From Myxococcus eversor (GTDB taxonomy: Bacteria > Myxococcota > Myxococcia > Myxococcales > Myxococcaceae), in the NCBI RefSeq assembly GCF_010894455.1, contig NZ_JAAIXY010000017.1, positions 224,337 through 288,336 on the forward strand: DNA of 64,000 bases. Direction: 5' to 3'. Both the position numbers and the translations under genes were made by a program. Below the pieces are notes generated by a model. That model saw only the letters and a list, made by a program, of their open reading frames with translations. It was not told the origin of the DNA and made no database searches. This document shows, piece by piece, positions 41,879 through 52,514 of the stretch; position 1 is the first letter of the stretch; each line of letters opens with the position of its first letter.

Positions 41879-42086
41879 GCGCCCGCCCCCGTTGCCCCGC
41901 CGTCGGTGAACTCCGTCCGGCCGATTGGCAAGGTGGGGTGGGGTGGCGCAAGAGGCGAGCTGCCCTGGGGGGCGGTGCGCGAGGTCTCCATTCCCGAACC
42001 CGAGCGTCCAGGCGAGCGTTGCTCCGCGCCGACGGCTCACACCCCCGGCCATCGCGCCTCCCTCCTTCGAGACAAGAGGGGGGACC

Positions 42087-43559
42087 ATGACTCTGGACCG
42101 CATCCGGCGCATCGCTCGCACGTGGCGCCTCAACACGCTCAATACCGCTGTCTACGTCGCGTCGGGGGGAACGACGACGCTGCATGAAGGTCGCTTCACC
42201 CGCTGGTGCGGAACGTGGCGCAACTGGAGCCGGACCTTCGAATGTCAGCCCGCGCGCTTCGAGCGGCCGGAGACGGAAGAGGCGCTGGGCCGCATCGTCC
42301 GGGAGTCGGAGAAGGTCCGCGTCGTGGGCGGAGGCCACTCGTTCAACCGCTGTCCGTTGACCCAGGGGACCTTGATTTCGCTCGACGCGCAGGCCCGCAT
42401 CCTGGACGTCGACGTGGAGCGGAAGGTGGTGCGCGTGCAGGCTGGTATCCGGCTGCGCGACTTCACCCGACAACTCCTGGCGCACGGACTCTCGTTACCG
42501 GTGCTCGGGTCCACGAACGCGCAGAGCCTGGGGGCGTTGATTGGCACGGACCTGCACGGCACCGGCAAGTCGCATGGCTTCCTCTCCGAACAGGTGCTGT
42601 CGCTGCGGGTGATGGACGCGGCGGGCGAGGCGAGGACGTTGGTGCGCGGCACGCCCGGGTTCCATGCGGTGGCCGGCTCGATTGGCACCTGCGGCGTCGT
42701 CACCGAGTTGGAGCTGCAGTGTGTCTCCGCGTTCAACCTGGAGAAGCGCCTGGAGGTCGTCCCGCGTCGGTGGGCCGAGGACCACCTGGAGGAGGTCCTC
42801 GACGCGAATGACCACGTCAGCTTCTATTACGTGGGCGGCGTGGACGCGGAGCACATCCGGATGAACGTGTGGAACCGCACGACGCATCCGCCCTCCGTGC
42901 TCTGTCACGTGAAGAAGATGGGGCTGGAGCTGATGGACATGCTGCTGTCGGGCTACCTGCTCGGCCTGTCACGGGTGCTGATGCTGACGGAGCCCTTCGC
43001 GAAGCTCGGCCTGTTCTTCATGAAGCTGACGCAGCAGGGGCGCAAGACGGTGCTGCCGATGTGTGCCGCCTTCGCGCGACAGCTCTTCTACCACCACGAC
43101 GAGATTGAATACGGCGTTCCCTTCGCGCGGCACCGGCAGTGTCTCCAGGAGGTGTTGGAGCTGCTGGAGCGCAGGCGCTTCGTCTGCATCGTCGAGGTGC
43201 GCTTCACCCCCGCGACGTCCATGGCGACGGTGGGGCCGGGCGTGGGACGGCGCACGTGTTTCATCGAGCTGGCGCCCAGCCTGTCCGTCGACTCCAGCGC
43301 CGTGTTCCAGGAGGCGGAGCAGATCTTCCTCAAGTACGGCGGCCAGGTGCACCTGGGCAAGGCGACGCGGGCCACGGAGGAGGACATGGAGCGGATGTAT
43401 GGCGTTCGCTGGCATGCGCTGCGCACCGTGCAGCGCGCCCAGGACCCGGATGGGAAGTTCGTCAACGACTTCGTGGCCCGTGTCTTCGGGCCCACCCGGA
43501 GGCTGGAGTCGCGGGACGAAGACGCGGAGGCGCCCGAGCCCGTGGTCTCCTGGGGCTGA
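42087..43559 (+). CDS. FAD-linked sugar-1,4-lactone oxidase (gulonolactone/arabinonolactone oxidase family)
   Basis: 490 residues from ATG 42087 (GAGGGGGG upstream). The FAD_binding_4 domain shows VRVVGGGHSFNRCPLT, the region where flavoprotein aldonolactone oxidases attach or contact FAD, followed by GSTNAQSLGALIGTDLHGTG and GSIGTCGVVTELELQ. The C-terminal ALO-type domain ends with HLGKATRATEEDMERMYGVR and DPDGKFVNDFVARVFG. It probably oxidises an aldono-lactone or polyol. The start is 208 bases from the divergent arylsulfatase. Confidence 0.85.
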   Translation: MTLDRIRRIARTWRLNTLNTAVYVASGGTTTLHEGRFTRWCGTWRNWSRTFECQPARFERPETEEALGRIVRESEKVRVVGGGHSFNRCPLTQGTLISLDAQARILDVDVERKVVRVQAGIRLRDFTRQLLAHGLSLPVLGSTNAQSLGALIGTDLHGTGKSHGFLSEQVLSLRVMDAAGEARTLVRGTPGFHAVAGSIGTCGVVTELELQCVSAFNLEKRLEVVPRRWAEDHLEEVLDANDHVSFYYVGGVDAEHIRMNVWNRTTHPPSVLCHVKKMGLELMDMLLSGYLLGLSRVLMLTEPFAKLGLFFMKLTQQGRKTVLPMCAAFARQLFYHHDEIEYGVPFARHRQCLQEVLELLERRRFVCIVEVRFTPATSMATVGPGVGRRTCFIELAPSLSVDSSAVFQEAEQIFLKYGGQVHLGKATRATEEDMERMYGVRWHALRTVQRAQDPDGKFVNDFVARVFGPTRRLESRDEDAEAPEPVVSWG

Positions 43560-43580
43560 AGTGTCGCCCCGTCGGAGGAC

Positions 43581-44399
43581 TCACGCCGTGGCGCGGGACT
43601 TCAGCTTCGCGAACAGCTCCGGCGCCATCGCGGCCGTGCCCAGGCGGTGCTCGGCGGACACGGCCTCGCCATGGAAGTCGCTGCCGGCGGTGGGCACCAG
43701 GTCGTGCTCCTTCGCCAGCGCCAGGTACTTCTGCCGCAGCCCCGGGTTGTGGTCCGCGTGCATCACCTCCAGGCCGGAGAGCCCCGCCTTGGTCAGCTCG
43801 CGAATCTCCATCCGCTCCGCCTTGGACGAGCCCGGGTGCGCCAGCGTCGCCGTGCCGCCCGCGTTGCGGATGAGGCGGATGGCGTCCGCGCCGTCCAGCT
43901 TGAAGCGCTCCACCCAGGCCATGCCCCGCGTCCCCAGGAAGCGGTCGAACGCGGCCTTCATGTCCACCGCCCAGCCCTGGTTCACCAACACTCGCGCCAG
44001 GTGAGGTCTGCCCAACTGCGCATCCCCCGCGACGGCCAACACGTGCTCCATGCGCACAGGGAAGCCCAGGTGCTGCATCCTCGCCACCATGGCCTCCATG
44101 CGCTGCTCGCGCTCGCCGCGCAGGCGCTGGGCGAAGCGCGCGAGGTCCTCGTCATCCGGCCTCACGAAGTGCCCCAGGATGTGCACCTCGCGCCCCAGGA
44201 CGAAGGCGGAGACCTCGATGCCCGGCACCAGCTCCACGCCATGCGCGCGCGCGGCCTCGCGGGCCTCGGCGAGCCCCGCGACCGTGTCGTGGTCCGTCAC
44301 CGACAGCACCGTCACACCCGCCGCCGCCGCGCGCGCCAGCAGCTCCGTGGGCGAGTACTGGCCGTCGCTGGCGGTGGTGTGGGAGTGCAGGTCGATCAT
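43581..44399 (-). CDS. PHP-domain phosphoesterase (YciV/RNase AM-like)
   Basis: 272 residues with the PHP metal motifs in order: MIDLHSHTTASDGQYSPTEL, SVTDHDTVAGL, VPGIEVSAF, HILGHFV, TLAHPG and AGSDFHGE. The whole-length match is to the 3',5'-nucleoside-bisphosphate phosphatase / 5'-3' exoribonuclease group (E. coli YciV), which degrades pAp and short RNAs. No signal peptide. The start is 21 bases from the -35 of the divergent Rrf2 gene. Confidence 0.87.
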   Translation of the reverse strand: MIDLHSHTTASDGQYSPTELLARAAAAGVTVLSVTDHDTVAGLAEAREAARAHGVELVPGIEVSAFVLGREVHILGHFVRPDDEDLARFAQRLRGEREQRMEAMVARMQHLGFPVRMEHVLAVAGDAQLGRPHLARVLVNQGWAVDMKAAFDRFLGTRGMAWVERFKLDGADAIRLIRNAGGTATLAHPGSSKAERMEIRELTKAGLSGLEVMHADHNPGLRQKYLALAKEHDLVPTAGSDFHGEAVSAEHRLGTAAMAPELFAKLKSRATA

Positions 44400-44420
44400 C
44401 TCGGGCTCCGGGGCGAGCGG

Positions 44421-44449
44421 TTGAAAGCCGCACTGTCGCGACCTAGGCT
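44421..44449 (+). promoter_or_regulatory. candidate promoter of the Rrf2 gene
   Basis: TTGAAA (44421-44426), 17-base spacer, TAGGCT (44444-44449). Transcription would start near 44456, 25 bases before the ATG. Confidence 0.55.
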
Positions 44450-44480
44450 CTTCTTCAAACCACGGACGACGTCAAGGGCG

Positions 44481-44951
44481 ATGCCGCCGCACCCACTCCA
44501 AATCTCACGAAAGATTGAGTACGGGCTGCGGGCCATGACCTTCCTGGCCTCACAACCCCTGGAGCGCATGGTTCCCTTCCGGGAAATCGCGCGCCGGATG
44601 GACGTGCCCGAGGACTTCCTCGCGAAGATCCTCAAGGTCCTCGTCTCCCGGAAGCTCGTCCGCTCCACCCGGGGCGCACACGGGGGCTATGCCCTGTCCC
44701 GGCCCGCGCGCGAGGTGACGTTCCTGGACGTCATCGAGGCGGTCGAGGGGCCCGTCCACGTCAATGTCTGCCAGGACACGCAGCACGATGGCTGCAAGGC
44801 CACCGGGAGCTGCACCATGTACGGCGTCTGGAAGCTGGGCCAGCAGCGGATGCTGGACGTGTACCGCTCCACCACGCTGGACCGTCTGGCGATGACTGAA
44901 CTCAAGGGCGCCCCGGAGTCCGGCTCGCCGCCCGTGACGGCGCGGGCCTAG
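44481..44951 (+). CDS. Rrf2-family transcriptional regulator with a three-Cys Fe-S motif
   Basis: 156 residues with an Rrf2 winged helix (ISRKIEYGLRAMTFLASQP, FREIARRMDVPEDFLAKILK, STRGAHGGYALSRP). Three Cys follow in VCQDTQHDGCKATGSC (C-x7-C-x5-C), a position and spacing similar to the cluster ligands of IscR/NsrR. It may therefore sense Fe-S status, NO or redox. No isc or suf genes are in the window. The next small gene starts 12 bases after its stop. Confidence 0.87.
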   Translation: MPPHPLQISRKIEYGLRAMTFLASQPLERMVPFREIARRMDVPEDFLAKILKVLVSRKLVRSTRGAHGGYALSRPAREVTFLDVIEAVEGPVHVNVCQDTQHDGCKATGSCTMYGVWKLGQQRMLDVYRSTTLDRLAMTELKGAPESGSPPVTARA

Positions 44952-44963
44952 ACTGCCCGCCCC

Positions 44964-45233
44964 ATGGCCAAGAAAGCCGATACGAGCATCGAGAACCGGG
45001 TGTACCTCTTCGAGTCGCTCGCCAGCAGCTACGTGGCGGCGGCCTCGGAGGCGCTGGGCTCCAAGGACCCCGCGGAGCGCGAGCGCGCCCGCCGAGTGCT
45101 CGCGGAGCTGGCCTTCGTCTCCTGTGTGGTGGCGGACACCGAGGACCTGACGCCCGACGAGGTCCGGGAGCGGGTGTTGAGCGCGCCTCCGGCCGACGCC
45201 GCCCCGAAGAAGCGCGGGAGCCGTCGCAAGTAG
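44964..45233 (+). CDS. hypothetical small helical protein
   Basis: 89 residues, MAKKADTSIENRVYLFESLA onward. Predominantly helical with a Lys/Arg-rich C-terminus (PKKRGSRRK). No membrane segment or known motif. It lies 12 bases after the Rrf2 gene and 58 before the deoxyhypusine-synthase-like gene. Codon usage supports it as real, but the family is not recognised. Confidence 0.65.
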   Translation: MAKKADTSIENRVYLFESLASSYVAAASEALGSKDPAERERARRVLAELAFVSCVVADTEDLTPDEVRERVLSAPPADAAPKKRGSRRK

Positions 45234-45291
45234 GGGCGGAGGCTCAGGCGGTGCTCCCCTTGGCGGGCGGGCGGTGTTAGATCGCCGCGCC

Positions 45292-46515
45292 ATGGCCAAG
45301 ACCTCCTCGAACCCGAAGAAGTCCCTCCGCTCCGCGTACTCCGGCGCCCGCAAGGCGGACCCGCGTCCCATCACCGGCAAGGAGAAGCCGGCGGAGCTGC
45401 TCGCCCATGCCTTCAGCGCCTACGTGGGCCGCCAGGAGCGCACGGCGTTCGAGCTGATGTCCAAGTCGATGGAGGACGACGCGTCCATCTTCCTCACTCT
45501 GTCGGGCGCGATGACGCCGGCGGGCCTGCACCAGAGCTGTCTGATTCCCCTCATCGAGAAGGGCATCATCTCCGCCATCACCACCACGGGGGCGAACCTC
45601 TACCACGACGCCCACCGCATCATCGGCCACGCCATCCGCGAGGTGAACCCCAACGCGGGCGACCTCCAGTACCGGCTGGCGCGCATCATCCGCATCTACG
45701 ACTTGGGGTTCTGGGAGGAGGCGCTGCTCGACACCGACCGCCTCTTCTCCGCCATCATCCGGCAGCCCGAGTTCCAGAAGAAGATGACCACGCCGGAGTT
45801 CCACTTCCTGCTCGGCAAGGCCATCCACGGCATCGAAAAGCAGCTGGGTGTGAAGCAGCCGTCGCTGTTGTCCACCTGCTACAAGCACGCGGTCCCCATC
45901 TGGGTGGGCGCGGTGCAGGACGGCTCCATCTTCCTGAACATCGTCAAGCTCAAGCGCCTGCTCGGGCCCGAGTTCAAGTTCGAGCTCGACATCAACGACG
46001 ACGTCTACTCCATGGCGGCGATGCAGCACTTCTGCCGGCACAACGGCAGCAAGCGGCTGGCCATCTGGATTCTCGGCGGCGGCGTGCCGAAGAACTACAC
46101 GCTGCAGGGGGAGCCGCTGCTGGACCAGATTCTCAACGTCCCCACGTCGGGCTTCGACATCGACGTGCAGTTCTGCGTGGACCCGGTGGACAACGGCGCG
46201 CTGTCCAGCTGCCCCGCGGGCGAGGGCCACACCTGGGGCAAGGTCTCCGTGGAAGCAGTGGAGACGGGCTCCGTCTACGTGCACTGCGACGTGACGGCCG
46301 TGTTCCCCTGGCTGACGCACGCGCTGCTCAACGAGCCGAAGAACAAGCGCAAGCCCATGCGGCTGATGGACCGGTTGCCGGAGGCGATCACCTTCCTCGA
46401 CGCCGACGTGAAGAAGCGCAGCAAGGCGCTGATGAAGACGCTGGACTGGAGCGTGGAGGAGGCGGAGCCTTCCACGAAGAAGGACGCGAAGAAGCACGAC
46501 GCCTACGTCCGCTAG
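45292..46515 (+). CDS. deoxyhypusine synthase-like protein
   Basis: 407 residues related to deoxyhypusine synthase, which in archaea and eukaryotes transfers an aminobutyl group from spermidine to eIF5A. The NAD-binding and active-site regions are present: MTPAGLHQS, ISAITTTGANLYHD and ILGGGVPKNYTLQGEP, in which Lys267 matches the catalytic Lys. Bacteria lack eIF5A, so a role in polyamine metabolism such as homospermidine formation is more likely. The arginine decarboxylase gene speA lies about 1.2 kb further on. The start is ATG 45292. Six upstream in-frame codons are excluded. Confidence 0.85.
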   Translation: MAKTSSNPKKSLRSAYSGARKADPRPITGKEKPAELLAHAFSAYVGRQERTAFELMSKSMEDDASIFLTLSGAMTPAGLHQSCLIPLIEKGIISAITTTGANLYHDAHRIIGHAIREVNPNAGDLQYRLARIIRIYDLGFWEEALLDTDRLFSAIIRQPEFQKKMTTPEFHFLLGKAIHGIEKQLGVKQPSLLSTCYKHAVPIWVGAVQDGSIFLNIVKLKRLLGPEFKFELDINDDVYSMAAMQHFCRHNGSKRLAIWILGGGVPKNYTLQGEPLLDQILNVPTSGFDIDVQFCVDPVDNGALSSCPAGEGHTWGKVSVEAVETGSVYVHCDVTAVFPWLTHALLNEPKNKRKPMRLMDRLPEAITFLDADVKKRSKALMKTLDWSVEEAEPSTKKDAKKHDAYVR

Positions 46516-46546
46516 AGCACCCCCAGGCTCCAAGGAGCGCCAACCC

Positions 46547-46981
46547 ATGAGCACGCAACAGCCCCCTGCCACCGGCGTGGTGATGACCCTGGTCAGCCAC
46601 GCCCAGTTCAAGACGCAGCTCACCCACGGGCCCTCCAACGCGGGCCTCCAGACGGAGGCGCCCCGGGACAACGGCGGCACCGGCGGCAGCTTCTCGCCCA
46701 CGGACCTGGTGGGCGCGGCGCTGATGTCCTGCGCGGTGACGACGATGCACCTGTTCGCCTCTCGCGAGGGCATCTCCCTGGGCGAGATTCGCGCCCGCGT
46801 GGAGAAGCGCATGACGCCGCCGCCGCGCCGCATCGGCGAGCTGGTGCTGGACCTCCAGATGCCCGCGGGCCTCTCCGCCGAGCACCGCGCCCGGCTGGAG
46901 CAGGTGGGCCGCGAGTGTCCGGTGGCCCGCAGCCTCCACCCCGAGGTGAAGCTGCCCATGACGTTCAGCTACCCGGACTGA
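46547..46981 (+). CDS. OsmC/Ohr-family peroxidase-like protein
   Basis: 144 residues with the OsmC fold. The first catalytic Cys is in DLVGAALMSCAVTTMHLFAS and the second in GRECPVARSLHPEV, both at the expected positions, so organic hydroperoxide reduction is plausible. AAGGAG lies upstream of the ATG, 31 bases after the deoxyhypusine-synthase-like gene. Confidence 0.87.
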   Translation: MSTQQPPATGVVMTLVSHAQFKTQLTHGPSNAGLQTEAPRDNGGTGGSFSPTDLVGAALMSCAVTTMHLFASREGISLGEIRARVEKRMTPPPRRIGELVLDLQMPAGLSAEHRARLEQVGRECPVARSLHPEVKLPMTFSYPD

Positions 46982-47102
46982 GCCGGGCGCCTGTCCGTCT
47001 GTCCACCGTCCGTTGGAGCTTCCGGGCGAAGGCTGCCCGGGGGCTTCCGCGTGAGAACCCTTCCCTGGCGGGCAATGGAGCCGCGGGGCGGGGAGGGACG
47101 AC

Positions 47103-47630
47103 ATGGATGCGAAGCGGCTGGGCATCTATCTCAGCGATCACCACGCGGGCTCGGTGGCGGGCCTGGAGCTGGCGCGGCGGACCGAATCCGAGAACCACGG
47201 CAACCCCGTGGGCCACTTCCTGGCCGCGCTCATCCCGGAGCTGCGGCAGGACCAGCGGACCCTGGAAGCGGTGATGCGGGCCCTGGCCGTGCGCAAGGAC
47301 CCGCTCAAGTCCCGCGTCGCGTGGGTGATGGAGAAGGCGGGCCGCCTGAAGCTCAACGGCCACTGGGTGCGCTACTCGCCCCTGAGTCGCCTCGTCGAAC
47401 TGGAGGCCTTGTGCACGGCCACCGAGGCCCGCCTGTCCCTGTGGAGCACGCTGGCCCGACTCCAGCTCCATGACTTGCGACTGGCGAGCTTCGACTTCGA
47501 GTCGCTCCTCGCCCGGGGTGAGCTTCAACAGGTGGGGCTCCAGCGGCTGCGGGCCCGCGCGGCGGACGTCGCCTTCGCGGACGAGCCCACGCCCTTCGGC
47601 GCCGGAGAGCCCCTCATCGCCAGCTACTGA
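47103..47630 (+). CDS. hypothetical helical protein
   Basis: 175 residues, probably a bundle of four or five helices (SVAGLELARRTESENHGNPV, LRQDQRTLEAVMRALAVRKD, LVELEALCTATEARLSLWST). The shape recalls ferritin-like or diiron-free four-helix proteins, but no metal-ligand pattern is visible. The start is ATG 47103 with GGGAGG upstream. It ends just before a hairpin shared with convergent speA. Family not recognised. Confidence 0.68.
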   Translation: MDAKRLGIYLSDHHAGSVAGLELARRTESENHGNPVGHFLAALIPELRQDQRTLEAVMRALAVRKDPLKSRVAWVMEKAGRLKLNGHWVRYSPLSRLVELEALCTATEARLSLWSTLARLQLHDLRLASFDFESLLARGELQQVGLQRLRARAADVAFADEPTPFGAGEPLIASY

Positions 47631-47635
47631 AAACA

Positions 47636-47682
47636 CCCCGCCCCCCGACGCTTTCCCTCGAGGGGCGCGGCGGAGGGCGGGG
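47636..47682. terminator. hairpin between convergent genes
   Basis: CCCCGCCC (47636-47643) pairs perfectly with GGGCGGGG (47675-47682). It lies between the stop codons of the unknown gene and speA and could serve both. Confidence 0.55.
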
Positions 47683-47706
47683 ATTGAAGCGGCGAAGGCG
47701 AAGTGA

Positions 47707-49713
<2,007 letters not shown>

Positions 49714-49749
49714 CGGCGGTTCGAGGCTCCCAGGGAAACGGAGGGTGGA

Positions 49750-49767
49750 CTCCAGTCAACACTGGAG
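49750..49767 (-). promoter_or_regulatory. perfect inverted repeat in the speA 5' leader
   Basis: CTCCAGT-CAAC-ACTGGAG: two 7-base arms, 4-base centre. It lies between the likely -10 (49783-49778) and the ATG (49713), so it could be an operator or an RNA hairpin acting on speA expression. Confidence 0.5.
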
Positions 49768-49777
49768 GGGCGCGGGA

Positions 49778-49806
49778 ACTATAGGAAAGCACCCCCGCAT
49801 ACAACA
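49778..49806 (-). promoter_or_regulatory. possible promoter of speA
   Basis: On the minus strand TGTTGT (49806-49801), 17-base spacer, TATAGT (49783-49778). The -10 is good, the -35 weak. Confidence 0.4.
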
Positions 49807-49939
49807 GCCGGCTGAAGGGACAGCGAGCTGGCGAGCAGGCGACCTCCCCGGGCCCCTGTCCTGGCGGGCGGACCTTCCATCTGATTCCTACCCTTTGGAC
49901 GGAGTGTCGGGAGGACGCGTGGATAGAAGGGAAGGGTAC

Positions 49940-51013
49940 ATGGAGTCGTCCGCACGCAGGGAAGAAGCGCCGCTGACCCCTCGGGAAATCTTCGAGCGAC
50001 TGGACCGCTACGTCATCGGCCAGGACGCCGCCAAGCGGGCGGTGGCCATCGCCGCCCACAACCACCTCAAGCGTGTACAGGCCCGGAAGCTGCGGAGGCA
50101 GTCCCTCATCAAGAAATCCAACATCCTGCTCATTGGCCCCACTGGCAGCGGCAAGACGCACATCGCCCGCAACCTGGCGGACATCCTCCAGGTGCCCTTC
50201 ACCACCGTGGACGCCACCGAGTACACGGAGGCGGGCTACTACGGCAAAGACGTGGAGGTGATGATCTCCGACCTGCTCCTCAAGGCGAACCACTCCGTCG
50301 AGGACACGCAGCGGGGCATCATCTTCGTGGACGAGGTGGACAAGATTGCCCGCCGCTCCCAGGGCGCCCGCAACGGCGCGGGCAGCCGGGACATCGGCGG
50401 CGAGGGCGTGCAGCAGTCCCTGCTGAAGCTCCTGGAGGGCCGCGAGGTGTACGTCCCACTCAACGTCACCCAGGCCTGGAACAAGAGCGACTTCGTCCAG
50501 GTGGACACCCGCGACATCCTCTTCATCTGCGCGGGCACCTTCAGCGATTTGCACGAAGCGGGTGACGACGCCTCCAGCCGTCCCCTGGGCTTCGGCGCGG
50601 ATGGCTCCTCCAAGGGCCCCCGCAAGCGCATCAGCACCAGGCAACTGGTGGAGTTCGGGATGCTGGCGGAATTCCTCGGACGACTGCCCGTGGTGGTGCA
50701 GCTGGACTTGCTGGGCGAGGCGGACCTGATTCGCGTGCTCACGGAGCCGCCGGACTCCATCGTCCGCGAGTTCCGGGAGCTGTTGGCCATGGACGAACTG
50801 GAGCTGGAGTTCGACGACGCGGCGCTGCGCGAGGTGGTGCACTACTCGGCGACGCGCGGGTTGGGGGCTCGTGGGCTGCGCTCCATCCTGGAGCACGTCA
50901 TGGCGGACATCATGTTCGAGGCGCCCGAGCGGCGACGTCGACAGGTGAAGGTGGACGCGGACTACGTGCGCCCGCGGCTGGTGGGGCTGGACGCCGTGCA
51001 GCTCAACGTGTGA
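49940..51013 (+). CDS. ClpX-like AAA+ ATPase lacking the zinc-binding domain
   Basis: 357 residues related over their length to the AAA+ part of ClpX. LTPREIFERLDRYVIGQD leads into Walker A GPTGSGKTHIA, pore loop GYYGKDVEV, Walker B IIFVDEVDKI, sensor 1 IRELLFICAGTF-like segment (DILFICAGTF) and a C-terminal small domain (SATRGLGARGLRSILE). The loop RPLGFGADG corresponds to the IGF loop that docks ClpX on ClpP. The N-terminal Cys4 zinc domain of ClpX is absent, so adaptor and substrate choice should differ. The start is ATG 49940. The frame is open upstream but not ClpX-like. Confidence 0.85.
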   Translation: MESSARREEAPLTPREIFERLDRYVIGQDAAKRAVAIAAHNHLKRVQARKLRRQSLIKKSNILLIGPTGSGKTHIARNLADILQVPFTTVDATEYTEAGYYGKDVEVMISDLLLKANHSVEDTQRGIIFVDEVDKIARRSQGARNGAGSRDIGGEGVQQSLLKLLEGREVYVPLNVTQAWNKSDFVQVDTRDILFICAGTFSDLHEAGDDASSRPLGFGADGSSKGPRKRISTRQLVEFGMLAEFLGRLPVVVQLDLLGEADLIRVLTEPPDSIVREFRELLAMDELELEFDDAALREVVHYSATRGLGARGLRSILEHVMADIMFEAPERRRRQVKVDADYVRPRLVGLDAVQLNV

Positions 51014-51770
51014 CGTCCCCGTCACCTTCCGAGGCCCGGGCCGCCGCGCCCAGTCGGGCGGCGATGTCCGGGTCCTGGATGAGCTGGAGGACCAGGTCGT
51101 TGCGCAACAGCGCGGCGGTGTCGCCCCGGGCGAGCGCCTGCTTCACCTTGTCGTCCTGGAGGAGCCGCTGGAAGCGCGGGTCCTTGCGCAGGGCCTTGAA
51201 GGCGGGGTCGTTCCTCAGCGAGGCCGCGCGCTCCGGGTCTCCCGCCGCCTTGGCCACCTGGATCATGTCGTCCATGGGGGCGAACTGGGTCATCTCGAAG
51301 AGGTTGAAGCGGCGCGCGGCCTGTGCCGCCAGGGAGTCCTTGGGCGACACGCCGATGCGCTTGCCGGCGACGATGACGTGCTGCTCGAAGAAGGTCATCG
51401 CGCTGAGGGCCATCCACGCGAAGGCGGCCGTCTTCCCCGCGCCGAGCACGAAGCCCAGGAAGCGGTCGATGCCCTGGTTCTCGTTCTGCTTGCCGGTGGA
51501 GAGGAAGCGCTGGAGCAGGGCGCCCAGCGCGTAGCGCACGGTGAGCCACACGCCGACGAAGAGGAGCACCGTGCCCAGGAGGAGGCCGAGGAGCAGCGGG
51601 CCGTCGAGCGCCTCCGCGAGCCTTGGCGCGACGAAGGGGCCGAGCCGGCGTGAGGCGAAGAACCCCAGCGCCAGGCCCACCCAGTTGGCCACCTGTCGGG
51701 AGGCGCCGGTGAAGGCGCCGATGAGCCCGAAGAAGAGCACCGTGCCCAGGATGATGAGGTCGATGACCAT
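51003..51770 (-). CDS. CvpA-family membrane protein
   Basis: 255 residues. Four membrane helices in the first 165 residues (IDLIILGTVLFFGLIGAFTG, GPLLLGLLLGTVLLFVGVW, FLGFVLGAGKTAAFAWMALS) fit CvpA (colicin V production) proteins. A cytoplasmic helical tail follows, with short repeats DPAFKALRKDPRFQRLLQD and LIQDPDIAARLG, a pattern like STI1/small-Asp-Pro helices of co-chaperones. Last gene of the Hsp70 operon. It overlaps the convergent ClpX-like gene by 11 bases. Confidence 0.8.
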   Translation of the reverse strand: MVIDLIILGTVLFFGLIGAFTGASRQVANWVGLALGFFASRRLGPFVAPRLAEALDGPLLLGLLLGTVLLFVGVWLTVRYALGALLQRFLSTGKQNENQGIDRFLGFVLGAGKTAAFAWMALSAMTFFEQHVIVAGKRIGVSPKDSLAAQAARRFNLFEMTQFAPMDDMIQVAKAAGDPERAASLRNDPAFKALRKDPRFQRLLQDDKVKQALARGDTAALLRNDLVLQLIQDPDIAARLGAAARASEGDGDVTR

Positions 51771-51797
51771 GGGGCTTTGCCGCGCCTCCGGACGACG

Positions 51798-52514
51798 TCA
51801 GCGAATCTTGAACGAGTCGCCCTTGGATTTGGCCTCGTCCGACAGGCGCTTCTGCGCTTCGGCCAGGCTCTCCTTGTAGCGGGGATTGGAGGGCTCGTAG
51901 GTGAGGGCCATCTTGAGGTTGCGCTCGGCGGCGGACCAGTTGCCGGCGTCGATGTCCTTCTGGGCCTGCTGGTAGAACTGGCGCCCCTTGGGGTGGGTGC
52001 CGATCTGCTCTTCCTGCTCCTTCTTCGCGGCGGCCTTCGTCTCGGTTTCGGACGCCTCGGTGAAGCGCAGCTTCTGCGCGCGCTCCGAGCCCGCCACGTC
52101 GGCGAGGTACTTCTTGCGCTTCGTGTCGTCGCGCAGGACGTAGTAGGCCTCGGTGACGCGCTTGTAGAGCTCGTGCACCTGCTCCTTGAGCTGCTTGTCC
52201 TCGATGTGGAAGAAGCGGTCCGGATGGTAGGTGCGGCTCTCCCGGTAGAACGCCTTCTTGATGTCGGCGGGAGTGGCGGTGCGCTCCAGGAGGAGCACCT
52301 CGAAGTAGTCGCTCTGGTCCAGCTTCGCGCAGCGCGACGCGAGGTCCGCGAGCTGGTGTTCGTCCAGGCCGGGGCCCTTGGCCGCGTTCGGTGGCGGAGG
52401 CGGTGACAGGGCTCCCACGGGCGGCGGGGGCGGTGCCATGGGCGCGACGGAGGGCACCGCCGGGGCGATGGGTGGCACCACCGGGTTGATGGCGGGCACT
52501 CGAGGCGCCGTCAT
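51798..52514 (-). CDS. J-domain (DnaJ-like) co-chaperone with Pro-rich N-terminus
   Basis: 238 residues. Residues 1-50 are Pro/Ala/Val-rich (IAPAVPSVAPMAPPPPPVG). A J domain at about 65-135 contains YHPDRFF, the HPD that stimulates Hsp70 ATPase. The C-terminal region (GRQFYQQAQKDIDAGNWSAA, LKMALTYEPSNPRYKESL) is a TPR-like helix pair. There is no G/F or zinc region, so it is a class III J protein. The ATG overlaps the stop of the upstream repeat gene (ATGA), and the Hsp70 gene leads the same operon. Confidence 0.87.
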   Translation of the reverse strand: MTAPRVPAINPVVPPIAPAVPSVAPMAPPPPPVGALSPPPPPNAAKGPGLDEHQLADLASRCAKLDQSDYFEVLLLERTATPADIKKAFYRESRTYHPDRFFHIEDKQLKEQVHELYKRVTEAYYVLRDDTKRKKYLADVAGSERAQKLRFTEASETETKAAAKKEQEEQIGTHPKGRQFYQQAQKDIDAGNWSAAERNLKMALTYEPSNPRYKESLAEAQKRLSDEAKSKGDSFKIR

